Shown here piece by piece: positions 57,173-64,000 of a stretch of 64,000 nt of DNA (its first letter is position 1; every line of letters starts with the position of its first letter). This DNA comes from Oscillospiraceae bacterium (GTDB taxonomy: Bacteria; Bacillota; Clostridia; Oscillospirales; Oscillospiraceae), in the NCBI GenBank assembly GCA_015067495.1, contig SVMI01000001.1, forward strand, positions 460,545 through 524,544, in the 5' to 3' direction. The translations under genes and the position numbers were made by a program. The notes below the pieces were generated by a model, which saw only the letters and a list, made by a program, of their open reading frames with translations, was not told the origin of the DNA and did not search any database.

Positions 57173-58900
57173 TTAGATAGCGCGACGCTTGGTAAAGCAA
57201 ACAGTCAAGCCAGCGGCACTGGCAACCATCAGTACAACAAACAGCACCAGGAGGCTGTTATCGCCAGTCTCGGGAATATCGGGGTCGAGGGGCGGTGTAA
57301 CAGTCTTATTTTCTAAAACTACATAGTTTGAGAAGTGAGTCGTCTCAAAGCTCAAAATACCGTCAGCATAGGTGGTAGGCATAGCGGTGATAGTACCGTC
57401 GTCGGCCACATAAGCAACATAGTAGTCTGTACCGGCCTTGCCCTCAGGCAATTCGAAAGGTACAGATACCGTGACCTTGCCGCCGCCGAACTCGGTAATC
57501 TTACTCTCACCTGCAAAAGCTTCCAGATTCAAAATAGTGCATACTTCCTTTTCCTCCAGTGCAGCTTTCTGCTCGGTAGTCAGGGTGGTATCCTCTACCT
57601 CCTTGGCAACGATGGTAACTGCAGTCTCACCGGCCTGCGTGCCAATGGAGCCGATGGCGGTCTTGTCGAAGCTGACGGTTGCATCGGGTAACTTGATTTC
57701 TATGGCGTTCTCAGCATCGGTAATCTTTTCCACAATTTCAGAGCCGATGACTACACTGCTGATATTTTCCTTGGTGTCTGTCACATCAATGACCACATCT
57801 TCACCCTCGGTGATTTCCACGGAGCTGTCGGGGACAGTAGCAGTGCCGTTCTCAACGATAATTTCTTCTTTTACTTCTTCCTTGGGTTCAAAAATGATTT
57901 CTACTTGTGCAAAAGGCTCTGCGAACATGGAATACCATTCAGCAGTTCCTTCTCCGAAGATTTCCTCTATCTCATCAGACTTAACTTGTTGGATTGATTG
58001 CCACTGTTCTTCCGTTCCTGCAAAGTGGATTTTCTTTAAAGAGAGGGTGGGGAAATTACCTACTCTGTCGATTCCACCTAAGCAGATTGTCAGGATGTCC
58101 ATTTCTGTCAAAGTAGACGGCAGATACAGTTCTGTTAAAGAGAGGAAACTATTACCAGGATAACCAAAAGGCCAACCGGTAAGAGAGGTAATGCCCTCAG
58201 GAATGGTCAAGGATGTCATATCATCAGCCAACAGGAAGCCCAATTCAGGAATTGCCTTCAAGGTAGCTGGGAGCTGAATTGTTTCGAGGATTTCGTAGTA
58301 TTTGTTTATACCTGATTGAGTAAAGGCATAGTTTGCCAGATTTTCTACACCTTCCTCAATAACAATGTGCTTAACGGGAAGATGCCACCATCCCGGTTCA
58401 TAATTAAAGTTCTCTCTCTGAAAATCTTCATCCGATTCAGCCACAGTATACATATCACCGTTACCGGAAATGGTTAGGGTGTCGGTGGTAGTATCAAAGC
58501 TCCAGGTCATATTATCGCCGCACTTGCCTGAGGTCGCAGGCAGTTCCTGAACAATAATGTTCATTGAAACATTAAAAGTATATTCCTCATCTCCAGCACC
58601 TTCGATTGTGGTAATCTTATCAAATGTAACAGTATATGTACCGGCTTCCGTGGGCCAGTTCTCTACAATGGGGTCGCCATAGGAAATGTCAAACCACTCC
58701 CCATAACCCTCCCCCGGATATTTGATGGTGCACTGATAGCGGTTAGGCATAGCTCCATAGCCAGCTACATAATAGGTCATATCGTAGGCGTCTGCATAAA
58801 GCTCCGGTTCTGTAGATTCTGTCTCCCCGTTAGCCATGGCAGGTACAGCGAATGCCATAATCATAGCCACAACCAGCATAATACTCAGCAATTTTTTCAT
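57173..58900 (-). CDS. Secreted LRR (BspA-like) protein with sortase-type anchor
   Basis: 575 aa. Signal peptide about 1-23 (MKKLLSIMLVVAMIMAFAVPAMA). The centre has BspA-type leucine-rich repeats (ILETIQLPATLKAIPELGFL..MTSLTIPEGITSLTG..LTELYLPSTLTEMDILTICLGG), then Ig-like domains (ITEGEDVVIDVTD; PEGKAGTDYYVAYVADDGTI). The end reads IPETGDN followed by a TM segment (LLVLFVVLMVASAAGLTVCF) and TKRRAI, a sortase sorting signal of LPxTG type with I in place of L. Surface-anchored adhesion-type protein. No sortase gene in the window. Sits between transfer genes of the mobile element, so probably cargo. Confidence 0.82.
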   Translation of the reverse strand: MKKLLSIMLVVAMIMAFAVPAMANGETESTEPELYADAYDMTYYVAGYGAMPNRYQCTIKYPGEGYGEWFDISYGDPIVENWPTEAGTYTVTFDKITTIEGAGDEEYTFNVSMNIIVQELPATSGKCGDNMTWSFDTTTDTLTISGNGDMYTVAESDEDFQRENFNYEPGWWHLPVKHIVIEEGVENLANYAFTQSGINKYYEILETIQLPATLKAIPELGFLLADDMTSLTIPEGITSLTGWPFGYPGNSFLSLTELYLPSTLTEMDILTICLGGIDRVGNFPTLSLKKIHFAGTEEQWQSIQQVKSDEIEEIFGEGTAEWYSMFAEPFAQVEIIFEPKEEVKEEIIVENGTATVPDSSVEITEGEDVVIDVTDTKENISSVVIGSEIVEKITDAENAIEIKLPDATVSFDKTAIGSIGTQAGETAVTIVAKEVEDTTLTTEQKAALEEKEVCTILNLEAFAGESKITEFGGGKVTVSVPFELPEGKAGTDYYVAYVADDGTITAMPTTYADGILSFETTHFSNYVVLENKTVTPPLDPDIPETGDNSLLVLFVVLMVASAAGLTVCFTKRRAI

Positions 58901-58918
58901 AATGATTTCTCCTTTTAT

Positions 58919-59554
58919 TTATTTTACGGGTGGGCGGTAAAATTCGCCATTTGCATCTTGATATATGTACTTTCCTCTTGCGCCATAGTCGGACAAATCA
59001 TCATAATATCTGACGACAGGGATTTTCTTGCCATCTACAAAAGCAGTGTACTCGTTGTCATTGGGTTTTGATACCCACAAACCCAATCTCCATGACCTCA
59101 AGAAAAGACCAATGATATAAACGCATCCCGCAATAGCAACAAACCAGCAAACAACAAATAATAGGGTTTTACGGAAAAATGACCAGAATGTTCGCATTGC
59201 CATTCCCTCGGGAGAGCGCTTACGGATGGAATGAATACCCGGCAGATAGCACAGGAATGCGATAGCAAGCACGCAGACATCGCCCACCATTGCGCCAAGC
59301 CATTCACCAAAGTTCAAGGTTCCTCCAAGAAAATATACCGTAAAAGTAATGAAGATTATTAGGAATGTCATAAGGAAAATGAAGCCCAAATAACCAGCAA
59401 GCACCAATGCTCCGGTGCTGTATCTTGGTTTGACTTTCACGTCCTCATGGATGAACAGATGCGGTGCGGTAACTGCAACAGACCCAGTCTGGACACCACA
59501 ATTTGGGCAAAAGTTTCCATTCACTTCTGTACCACAGTTTTGACAGTAAGGCAT
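58919..59554 (-). CDS. Zinc-ribbon membrane protein
   Basis: 211 aa; ATG at 59554 after AAAGGGGC. Starts MPYCQNCGTEVNGNFCPNCGVQ, a zinc ribbon with four Cys, then about three or four TM segments (about 50-75, 82-112, 130-155) and a soluble C-terminus with AFVDGKKIPVVRYYDDLSDYGARGK. Same layout as other zinc-ribbon membrane proteins in this genome (compare 39186-39920). Starts just after the LRR gene and shares the divergent control region. Confidence 0.72.
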   Translation of the reverse strand: MPYCQNCGTEVNGNFCPNCGVQTGSVAVTAPHLFIHEDVKVKPRYSTGALVLAGYLGFIFLMTFLIIFITFTVYFLGGTLNFGEWLGAMVGDVCVLAIAFLCYLPGIHSIRKRSPEGMAMRTFWSFFRKTLLFVVCWFVAIAGCVYIIGLFLRSWRLGLWVSKPNDNEYTAFVDGKKIPVVRYYDDLSDYGARGKYIYQDANGEFYRPPVK

Positions 59555-59581
59555 AGATAAAGCCCCTTTCATTTTTACTCG

Positions 59582-59656
59582 GTATGACATTCAGTGAATG
59601 TCATACGTTTTATAATTTTAGCATAAAATATTTAAAATGACAAGTAGTAAATGTCA
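59582..59656. promoter_or_regulatory. Two TGACA-N9-TGTCA operators
   Basis: Site 1: perfect 25-bp palindrome with 12-base arms GTATGACATTCA (59582-59593) around G59594. Site 2: TGACA (59638-59642), N9, TGTCA (59652-59656). Centres are 53 bp apart. They flank the divergent promoter and probably bind the XRE protein encoded at 59692. Confidence 0.65.
59615..59643 (-). promoter_or_regulatory. Promoter of the zinc-ribbon and LRR genes
   Basis: Minus strand: TTGTCA (59638-59643), 17-base spacer, TAAAAT (59615-59620). The -35 overlaps operator site 2. Confidence 0.6.
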
Positions 59657-59691
59657 CAAAATTATGATTTTATGCTGAAAGGGATGGGGCA

Positions 59692-59979
59692 ATGTTTATA
59701 AATAAGGCCAGAAGCGGAGGTAACAACATCTGTGGCAGGAATATTACCGCCCTACGCAAAGCCGCCGGACTTTCCCAAAACCAACTCGCCGGGCAACTTC
59801 AACTCCACGGACTGGATGTGGACAAAAACGCTATTCAGCGTATAGAGGCTGGTAAGCGCTTCGTCACCGACATAGAGCTTGTATATCTGGCCGATGTGCT
59901 ACAGGTCAACTATGATACCCTGCTGAACCGGGAGGATATAAGCATTGAGCCAATAAAAAAAACTGGTGCTGATACTTGA
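59692..59979 (+). CDS. XRE-family regulator
   Basis: 95 aa; ATG after AAAGGGATGGGG. NITALRKAAGLSQNQLAGQLQLHGLDVDKNAIQRIEAGKRFVTDIELVYLADVLQVNYDTLL is a Cro/C1-type HTH. Divergent to the zinc-ribbon/LRR pair; the palindromes between them are its likely operators. Confidence 0.82.
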   Translation: MFINKARSGGNNICGRNITALRKAAGLSQNQLAGQLQLHGLDVDKNAIQRIEAGKRFVTDIELVYLADVLQVNYDTLLNREDISIEPIKKTGADT

Positions 59980-60069
59980 AAGCACATTATTTTGTATTTT
60001 ATGGCACAGAAAAAAATATCCCCACACGCCAAGGGTACGTCCTGGCATGTGAGGAGTTAGAAAAGAGTT

Positions 60070-60092
60070 AACCGTCGATACCGGCGGTTTTA
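60070..60092. terminator. Weak hairpin after the XRE gene
   Basis: AACCGTCG pairs with CGGCGGTT (one wobble) around ATAC; short T-tail. Confidence 0.35.
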
Positions 60093-60143
60093 TGTCTTAG
60101 GTCTTGCCCAAAAGACAAAAGCAAAGCAAAACCGTATGAGGCC

Positions 60144-60596
60144 TTAATAAGTACCCTGCATATTATTGACTATGCATTGGTGCAGTAGCTTTACTGCATC
60201 CAACATAGAATACAGGCACTGCCGTTCGGCAGATTTTCTCACGAACGCCTGCATTTGCATAATGGCCGGCGCTTGATTATACTCGGTTACTGCGTCCGCT
60301 ATGTCCTGATAGAGATTGCGGAGTTGGTTTGGTACATCTGATGAGCTTTTACAGCCCATTAGGATGCAGCTATCATCACACTCAGTAGCATTACTTCGCA
60401 GGGTATATGCATCCTGTTCTGGGTCTGAGTAGTCGGGGATAAGTATCAGCTCCCGCCCCTCGCATAAACAGTGTGCTGGGGTTCCGTAGCCTTTTTCAAA
60501 TTGCCACCGGACTTCTCCGGTTTGTGTTTCCAGACTGAGCGCTTCAACGAAGCGCTCGATAAGCGTATTGGATTCGGTAGAATTCATGTTGGTCAT
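60144..60596 (-). CDS. Unknown element protein, family member A
   Basis: 150 aa; ATG at 60596 after AAAGGAG. N-terminal region LIERFVEALSLETQTGEVRWQFEKGYGTP resembles the N-termini of the proteins at 62656 and 63514 (L-x2-F-x2-hydrophobic..., then W-x-x-x-K). No signal peptide; no recognised domain. Probably an accessory protein of the mobile element. Confidence 0.55.
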   Translation of the reverse strand: MTNMNSTESNTLIERFVEALSLETQTGEVRWQFEKGYGTPAHCLCEGRELILIPDYSDPEQDAYTLRSNATECDDSCILMGCKSSSDVPNQLRNLYQDIADAVTEYNQAPAIMQMQAFVRKSAERQCLYSMLDAVKLLHQCIVNNMQGTY

Positions 60597-60687
60597 TGTG
60601 TAAGCTCCTTTGCTCGTATATATTTTTGCGTGGCAGTGCCACAATTCAATTAAACAATGACCGATACAATATATGTGTAAAAGAAAG

Positions 60688-60731
60688 ACCGTGGTGGGGG
60701 AAAAACAAACCCTACCACGGTTATTTGTTTT
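60688..60731 (+). terminator. Hairpin with terminator-like tail
   Basis: ACCGTGGTGGGG (60688-60699) pairs with CCCTACCACGGT (60710-60721), followed by TATTTGTTTT. Confidence 0.65.
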
Positions 60732-60879
60732 GCTCGCATAGTGGTTGTGCTATTAGCAATGGAGCTACTCGGATTCCGCTCACTCTATCCGAGCTCGGGT
60801 ATTATGGAGGGAGCGATTTACGCACAGTTTTGGAAGAATGATAGTTATGTCTCGAACGAGATATTGCTATCGTGATGAC

Positions 60880-61086
60880 AAAAGTTTGTGTGGCACTCCG
60901 CACAGGAGCCCGTCGGGAGACAGTCCCGCTTGCGGGTGCCCCCCTGCACAAGGGCCTGTCCGGACGGACCGCCCCACAGCGCAAGTGGCTCTCTCCGAGT
61001 AGGAGCGCCCTTCGCGAAGAAGTCGGCAGACAGCCTCCCGTCTGGAAAGACCTCCGTGTTGTGTCGTCTCGACATAACGTACGGAG
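60880..61086. other. GC-rich hairpin cluster, candidate transfer origin
   Basis: A 200-base GC-rich stretch in otherwise AT-rich DNA, without a called gene. It holds GGGC-GTCCG facing CGGAC-GCCC (60951-60974), and a long hairpin where CTCCGTGTTGTGTCG (61052-61066) pairs with CGACATAAC + ACGGAG (61070-61086). It ends 86 bases before the relaxase gene, the usual place for oriT. Confidence 0.45.
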
Positions 61087-61172
61087 TTATGGTCTGCGAA
61101 ATCGCAAACTTGCCCATATTCCCACCACATATATGTCTTTATTATAGCGAATACAATTAGGGAGGTAGCTAT

Positions 61173-62297
61173 ATGGAAGAACAAAAACAACGTGCTACTT
61201 TACACGGCGGCAGATGCATTATAAAAAACGGGAAAAGTACCGGTAAGGCATACTCCAGCAAACATGCAGATAGAAATTTCGATGTTCAAAACGCATCTCA
61301 TATTACTCCTGAGCTCGTTTCGCGGAATTTATATTTCGTGGCTGATGCAAACGGAAATCTCACCGAAAAAGAACGTAATGATTCTTTTGAAAAACATGAA
61401 CTGAGAATGTACAAGCATTATTTCAATGATTGGCTGGAAAATCAAAATGAGCGTCACAGAAACGGCGGGCACAGTTCTCGCGAACGCACTATGGAAGCTG
61501 TGCACAAATCGGCCCGACAAGCTCCTCGTGAGGAAATCTTGTGTATTGGTAATCGTGATGACCGATGCCAAGACGAAAGCGCATTTATTGAAGTGGTAGC
61601 CGAATACGTACAAGCTCTTCAAGCGAAATTTCCTGCTGTTCGCATTCTTGATTACAGTATCCACAATGATGAAGAGGCATCAAATATACACGCGCATCTC
61701 AGAATGTGTTTCCTACACAAGAATGCATCTGGTGAGTATGAACCTAATCAAACTCAGGCCTTGGCAGAAATGGGAATTGAAGCACCCAACCCTGACGAAA
61801 AGGACAGCAAAGCAAACAATCGATTGATAACGTTTTCTCAACAATGCCGTGAAATGTATGTAGCAATTGCCGAACGTCACGGGTTTACCATTGAATCAGA
61901 ACCGGCATTACCAGGGAAAATCACGTTAAATAAACAGGAGTTCATTACAAAGAAATTGCGTGAGGAAAACGAGGCGCTAACCATTGAGCGTGCATCTTTA
62001 ATAAACGAGAACAGAACCCTTGCAGAGCAGCAATCCGCCTTGCGCTCAGAAAACGCAGAAATAGCCCAAGAACGTTCAAAATTGCGTAAGCAAGTAGATG
62101 AGCTTACGGTCGAAAATAGCCGTTTAAGCGCCACTGTGGAGCGCCTAAAAAGGTTTATTTATCCTATCACGCAATTTTTTGCGAAATTGGCAAGTATCAA
62201 AATTGCTGATGGTCGTTCTGCATTTGATGAACTATTGCTAAACGCAAACTTTACCCCTGCGTACGATGCTATCAAAGAGTGGGATGAAGAACGATAA
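61173..62297 (+). CDS. Mob/Pre-type relaxase
   Basis: 374 aa; ATG after GGGAGGTAG. Residues 1-120 contain YSSKHADRNFD; a HNDEEASNIHAHLRM stretch about 168-182 is the HxDE-x4-H-x-H variant of the Mob_Pre (MobV-like) HUH metal-binding motif, followed by ALAEMGIEAPNPDEKDSKANNRLITFSQQCREMYVAIAERHGF as in plasmid recombination/mobilisation proteins. A coiled coil spans about 255-325. Nicks the transfer origin and pilots the strand. The first His of the HUH pair is Asn in ordinary alignment position, so activity needs testing. Followed by a terminator. Confidence 0.72.
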   Translation: MEEQKQRATLHGGRCIIKNGKSTGKAYSSKHADRNFDVQNASHITPELVSRNLYFVADANGNLTEKERNDSFEKHELRMYKHYFNDWLENQNERHRNGGHSSRERTMEAVHKSARQAPREEILCIGNRDDRCQDESAFIEVVAEYVQALQAKFPAVRILDYSIHNDEEASNIHAHLRMCFLHKNASGEYEPNQTQALAEMGIEAPNPDEKDSKANNRLITFSQQCREMYVAIAERHGFTIESEPALPGKITLNKQEFITKKLREENEALTIERASLINENRTLAEQQSALRSENAEIAQERSKLRKQVDELTVENSRLSATVERLKRFIYPITQFFAKLASIKIADGRSAFDELLLNANFTPAYDAIKEWDEER

Positions 62298-62314
62298 CAT
62301 TTTCATAAACACAG

Positions 62315-62346
62315 AATCGGAGGATAATATGCGTCCTCCGATTTTA
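62315..62346 (+). terminator. Terminator of the relaxase gene
   Basis: AATCGGAGGA pairs with TCCTCCGATT, followed by TTATTGTTTAT. Confidence 0.75.
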
Positions 62347-62529
62347 TTGTTTATAAACGCCTGTCATTATCTTATTGTACTAAAAACCAAGAAGAAAGGA
62401 GTCCATTTAATTACAACCCCAGCGTGCGACTATGAACAATCTCCTTTGTTCGTCATTTGATATACACCGGAGTGATGCCACTCTTCGCACGCTTTCATAT
62501 ATTGCAGGATTCGCCTGCCTCACTCCACA

Positions 62530-62585
62530 CTACCAGCCCGGTCCCGGTCCTAACATTTCTTTCCGGAAATCGGCCGGGTTGGTAG
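62530..62585 (+). promoter_or_regulatory. Long hairpin in the leader of the next gene
   Basis: CTACCAGCCCGG (62530-62541) pairs with CCGGGTTGGTAG (62574-62585), 12 bp with one wobble, with another small stem (CCGG) inside. No gene in the 357-base gap 62298-62655; apart from this and the terminator I see nothing there. Confidence 0.45.
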
Positions 62586-62655
62586 TAACCTTATCACCGT
62601 CAGCTTACGCTGCGATTATATATACAAAACTATAAAACAAAAAGGAGCACGAAAC

Positions 62656-63447
62656 ATGGAAGAAACACTGCTTATACTCAACTCTATTGGAGAGTCCGTC
62701 ACCAAAGAAGAAGTACTCTGCTTTGTCAAGGTGCTGTTAATCGACCTAAAAAGCGATAATCCAAAGGTCAAATGGGAAAGAGATACAAAATCTCCTTGGG
62801 GGACTTTCTGCTCATCCGGATTTACCGGTACAAGTTGTATACGCCTCCAAAAGCATAGAATTCGTAACCAACCTGTGGTTCTGATGAACTATGAAAAGGA
62901 CGGCAACTTCGTCTTCAACGCCGAGGAATTTGATGGAGACCCCAATAACACTGCACACCTTGCGCACCTATATAGATTAATTGCTGCAACGGTAATCCAC
63001 AGAGAAATCTACAACGACATCTCCACACCTAACGCGGAAATTCAATTGTCTATTGAAGAAATGGGTAACAGATGTTTGAAAGTAAATCAGCTATTTTGCT
63101 CGGTGACCGCCAATGAAGTGGCAAACACGCTTATGCACAAGCCGTCAGTTGTCAATCTCAACATTAGCAACGAAAGTCCGGAATGGCATCGAAGAATTAA
63201 ATTGATACACAATTTAGTGCATGTAATTCAATGCACGCGTGTCAGAGAGAGTTCACTGATTCTCGATGGTTTTGCACTAAAAAAAGCTAATGGGCAGTTA
63301 TGTGGACATCTCACAACAGACCCCATTGCCAAGTGGGCTAACGCACACGTTATCGTCGATTCGGAACGATATCCCGATTTTTGCTTTGACGAAATCCGCG
63401 TCAAAGTTGCAGCAGATATCATCGGGAATTTACTGATGGTTCTGTAA
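62656..63447 (+). CDS. Unknown element protein, family member B
   Basis: 263 aa; ATG after AAAAAGGAGC. N-terminus VLCFVKVLLIDLKSDNPKVKWERDTKSPWGTF is like members A and C. Later: HLYRLIAATVIHREIYNDIS and LIHNLVHVIQCTRVRESS. No known domain. Likely accessory to the element. Confidence 0.6.
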   Translation: MEETLLILNSIGESVTKEEVLCFVKVLLIDLKSDNPKVKWERDTKSPWGTFCSSGFTGTSCIRLQKHRIRNQPVVLMNYEKDGNFVFNAEEFDGDPNNTAHLAHLYRLIAATVIHREIYNDISTPNAEIQLSIEEMGNRCLKVNQLFCSVTANEVANTLMHKPSVVNLNISNESPEWHRRIKLIHNLVHVIQCTRVRESSLILDGFALKKANGQLCGHLTTDPIAKWANAHVIVDSERYPDFCFDEIRVKVAADIIGNLLMVL

Positions 63448-63513
63448 TACCTCATTCAAATGAAAGGCGTAAGCCTTCATAATACATTATTTTTAGATTG
63501 GAGAATTACTCAC

Positions 63514-64000
63514 ATGAAGAACTTTGAACTTGAAATCACCAATGCAACCGAAAACCCTATCGATGCATACGTCGAGCGTCTGCAAACGATGGTACCGCCC
63601 ATGCGCTTCGAAATGAACGCAACCGAGGTTACAGAATGTCCGACATTTACCATCGTTGATGAAGAAAAGAATTATTTCTCAACGCTGCGTCGTGCACAGG
63701 AAGTCGATTTTGTAAAAATCTTTCTGACTGTAACCGACATAAGCGGGAATACTGTGATGTCCTTATCGGAGTGGACCACCCCTGACAACTCCGATTCTCC
63801 GCTTCGTACACTCTACAATTCGCTGTACGACATAAGTGTACAGCAAGTAGCGAATGAACAAGTAGACCCCAGAATAGCTGCTTCCGGTGAAGAAGTTGAC
63901 CCGGGGGCAGAAACACCGGAGTCACTGCTGATTGATGATTTTATCGCAGCACTCACCGCAGATGTCAAATCTCCTCATCCGGTTATCCACTGGGAGAAAG
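63514..64000 (+). CDS. Unknown element protein, family member C (5' part only)
   Basis: At least 162 codons; ATG at 63514 after TTGGAG, no stop before the window edge. Starts MKNFELEITNATENPID, passes through EWTTPDNSDSPLRTLYNSLY, and reaches LLIDDFIAALTADVKSPHPV-x-HW near the right edge, the same pattern as members A and B but now 140 residues from the start, so it is a longer multi-part protein. Confidence 0.6.
   Translation, partial: MKNFELEITNATENPIDAYVERLQTMVPPMRFEMNATEVTECPTFTIVDEEKNYFSTLRRAQEVDFVKIFLTVTDISGNTVMSLSEWTTPDNSDSPLRTLYNSLYDISVQQVANEQVDPRIAASGEEVDPGAETPESLLIDDFIAALTADVKSPHPVIHWEK

Noticed and set aside
60845..61190. Several 60-107-codon frames in the GC-rich stretch
   Set aside because: They lie on both strands in a hairpin-rich segment, Arg/Ser-rich, without start signals; better seen as structured DNA.

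Overview
The window looks like a chromosomal segment of a gut-type Clostridia (Oscillospiraceae/Ruminococcaceae-like). The evidence is sigma-A promoters with 16-17 bp spacing, strong Gly-rich Shine-Dalgarno (SD) sites, lipoproteins with Gram-positive lipoboxes, a sortase-type anchor, zinc-ribbon membrane proteins and carbohydrate-active enzymes. Base composition is fairly GC-rich up to about 51 kb. It becomes visibly mixed and AT-rich to the right, where a mobile element begins. No rRNA, tRNA or CRISPR array was seen.

Left part (1-26.5 kb). After the tail of an iron-dependent alcohol dehydrogenase, one promoter (211-239) drives a compact operon: YkgJ-type Cys-cluster protein, TIR-DUF6273 protein, unknown 744-aa protein, ParA/MinD-type ATPase, unknown 786-aa protein, and a tandem S-adenosylmethionine-decarboxylase-like protein, ending at a terminator at 8.2 kb. 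A secreted protein with a small leader peptide, a 4-TM protein and an opposite-strand DUF4177-YidD pair follow. A second operon (promoter 12253-12281, terminator 26444) encodes a membrane-anchored von Willebrand A protein, a 1165-aa tubulin/FtsZ-like GTPase, a 747-aa membrane protein, a 1734-aa giant (TM bundle, degenerate helicase-like core, LIM-like zinc site, DA1-like peptidase remnant, transglutaminase) and a lipoprotein. I infer that the two operons form one envelope-linked NTP-dependent signalling or conflict system. This is the most interesting part of the window.

Middle (26.5-51 kb). There are three tandem paralogous lipoprotein genes with recently duplicated DNA, then an operon of a membrane Rossmann-RyR protein, a stand-alone RyR protein, an excisionase-type HTH protein and a GH20 hexosaminidase. 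RpiB-family isomerase, an unrecognised 806-aa protein and a GH78 rhamnosidase suggest glycan use. The minus strand then carries housekeeping and transport genes: ABM monooxygenase, DUF975-like membrane protein, a second TIR protein with a kinase-like N-terminus, lipoprotein, YfcC, PlsC-like acyltransferase, YwaF-like protein, PnuC, an ABC exporter pair, a small HD alarmone-hydrolase-like protein, and an EamA transporter.

Right part (51-64 kb). XRE regulators with dyad operators, a large serine recombinase next to att-like direct repeats, an SSB-like protein, an iteron-like repeat region, a sortase-anchored LRR protein, a Mob/Pre relaxase behind a hairpin-rich GC island (candidate oriT) and a small family of related unknown proteins indicate an integrative mobilizable element. 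It runs off the right edge.
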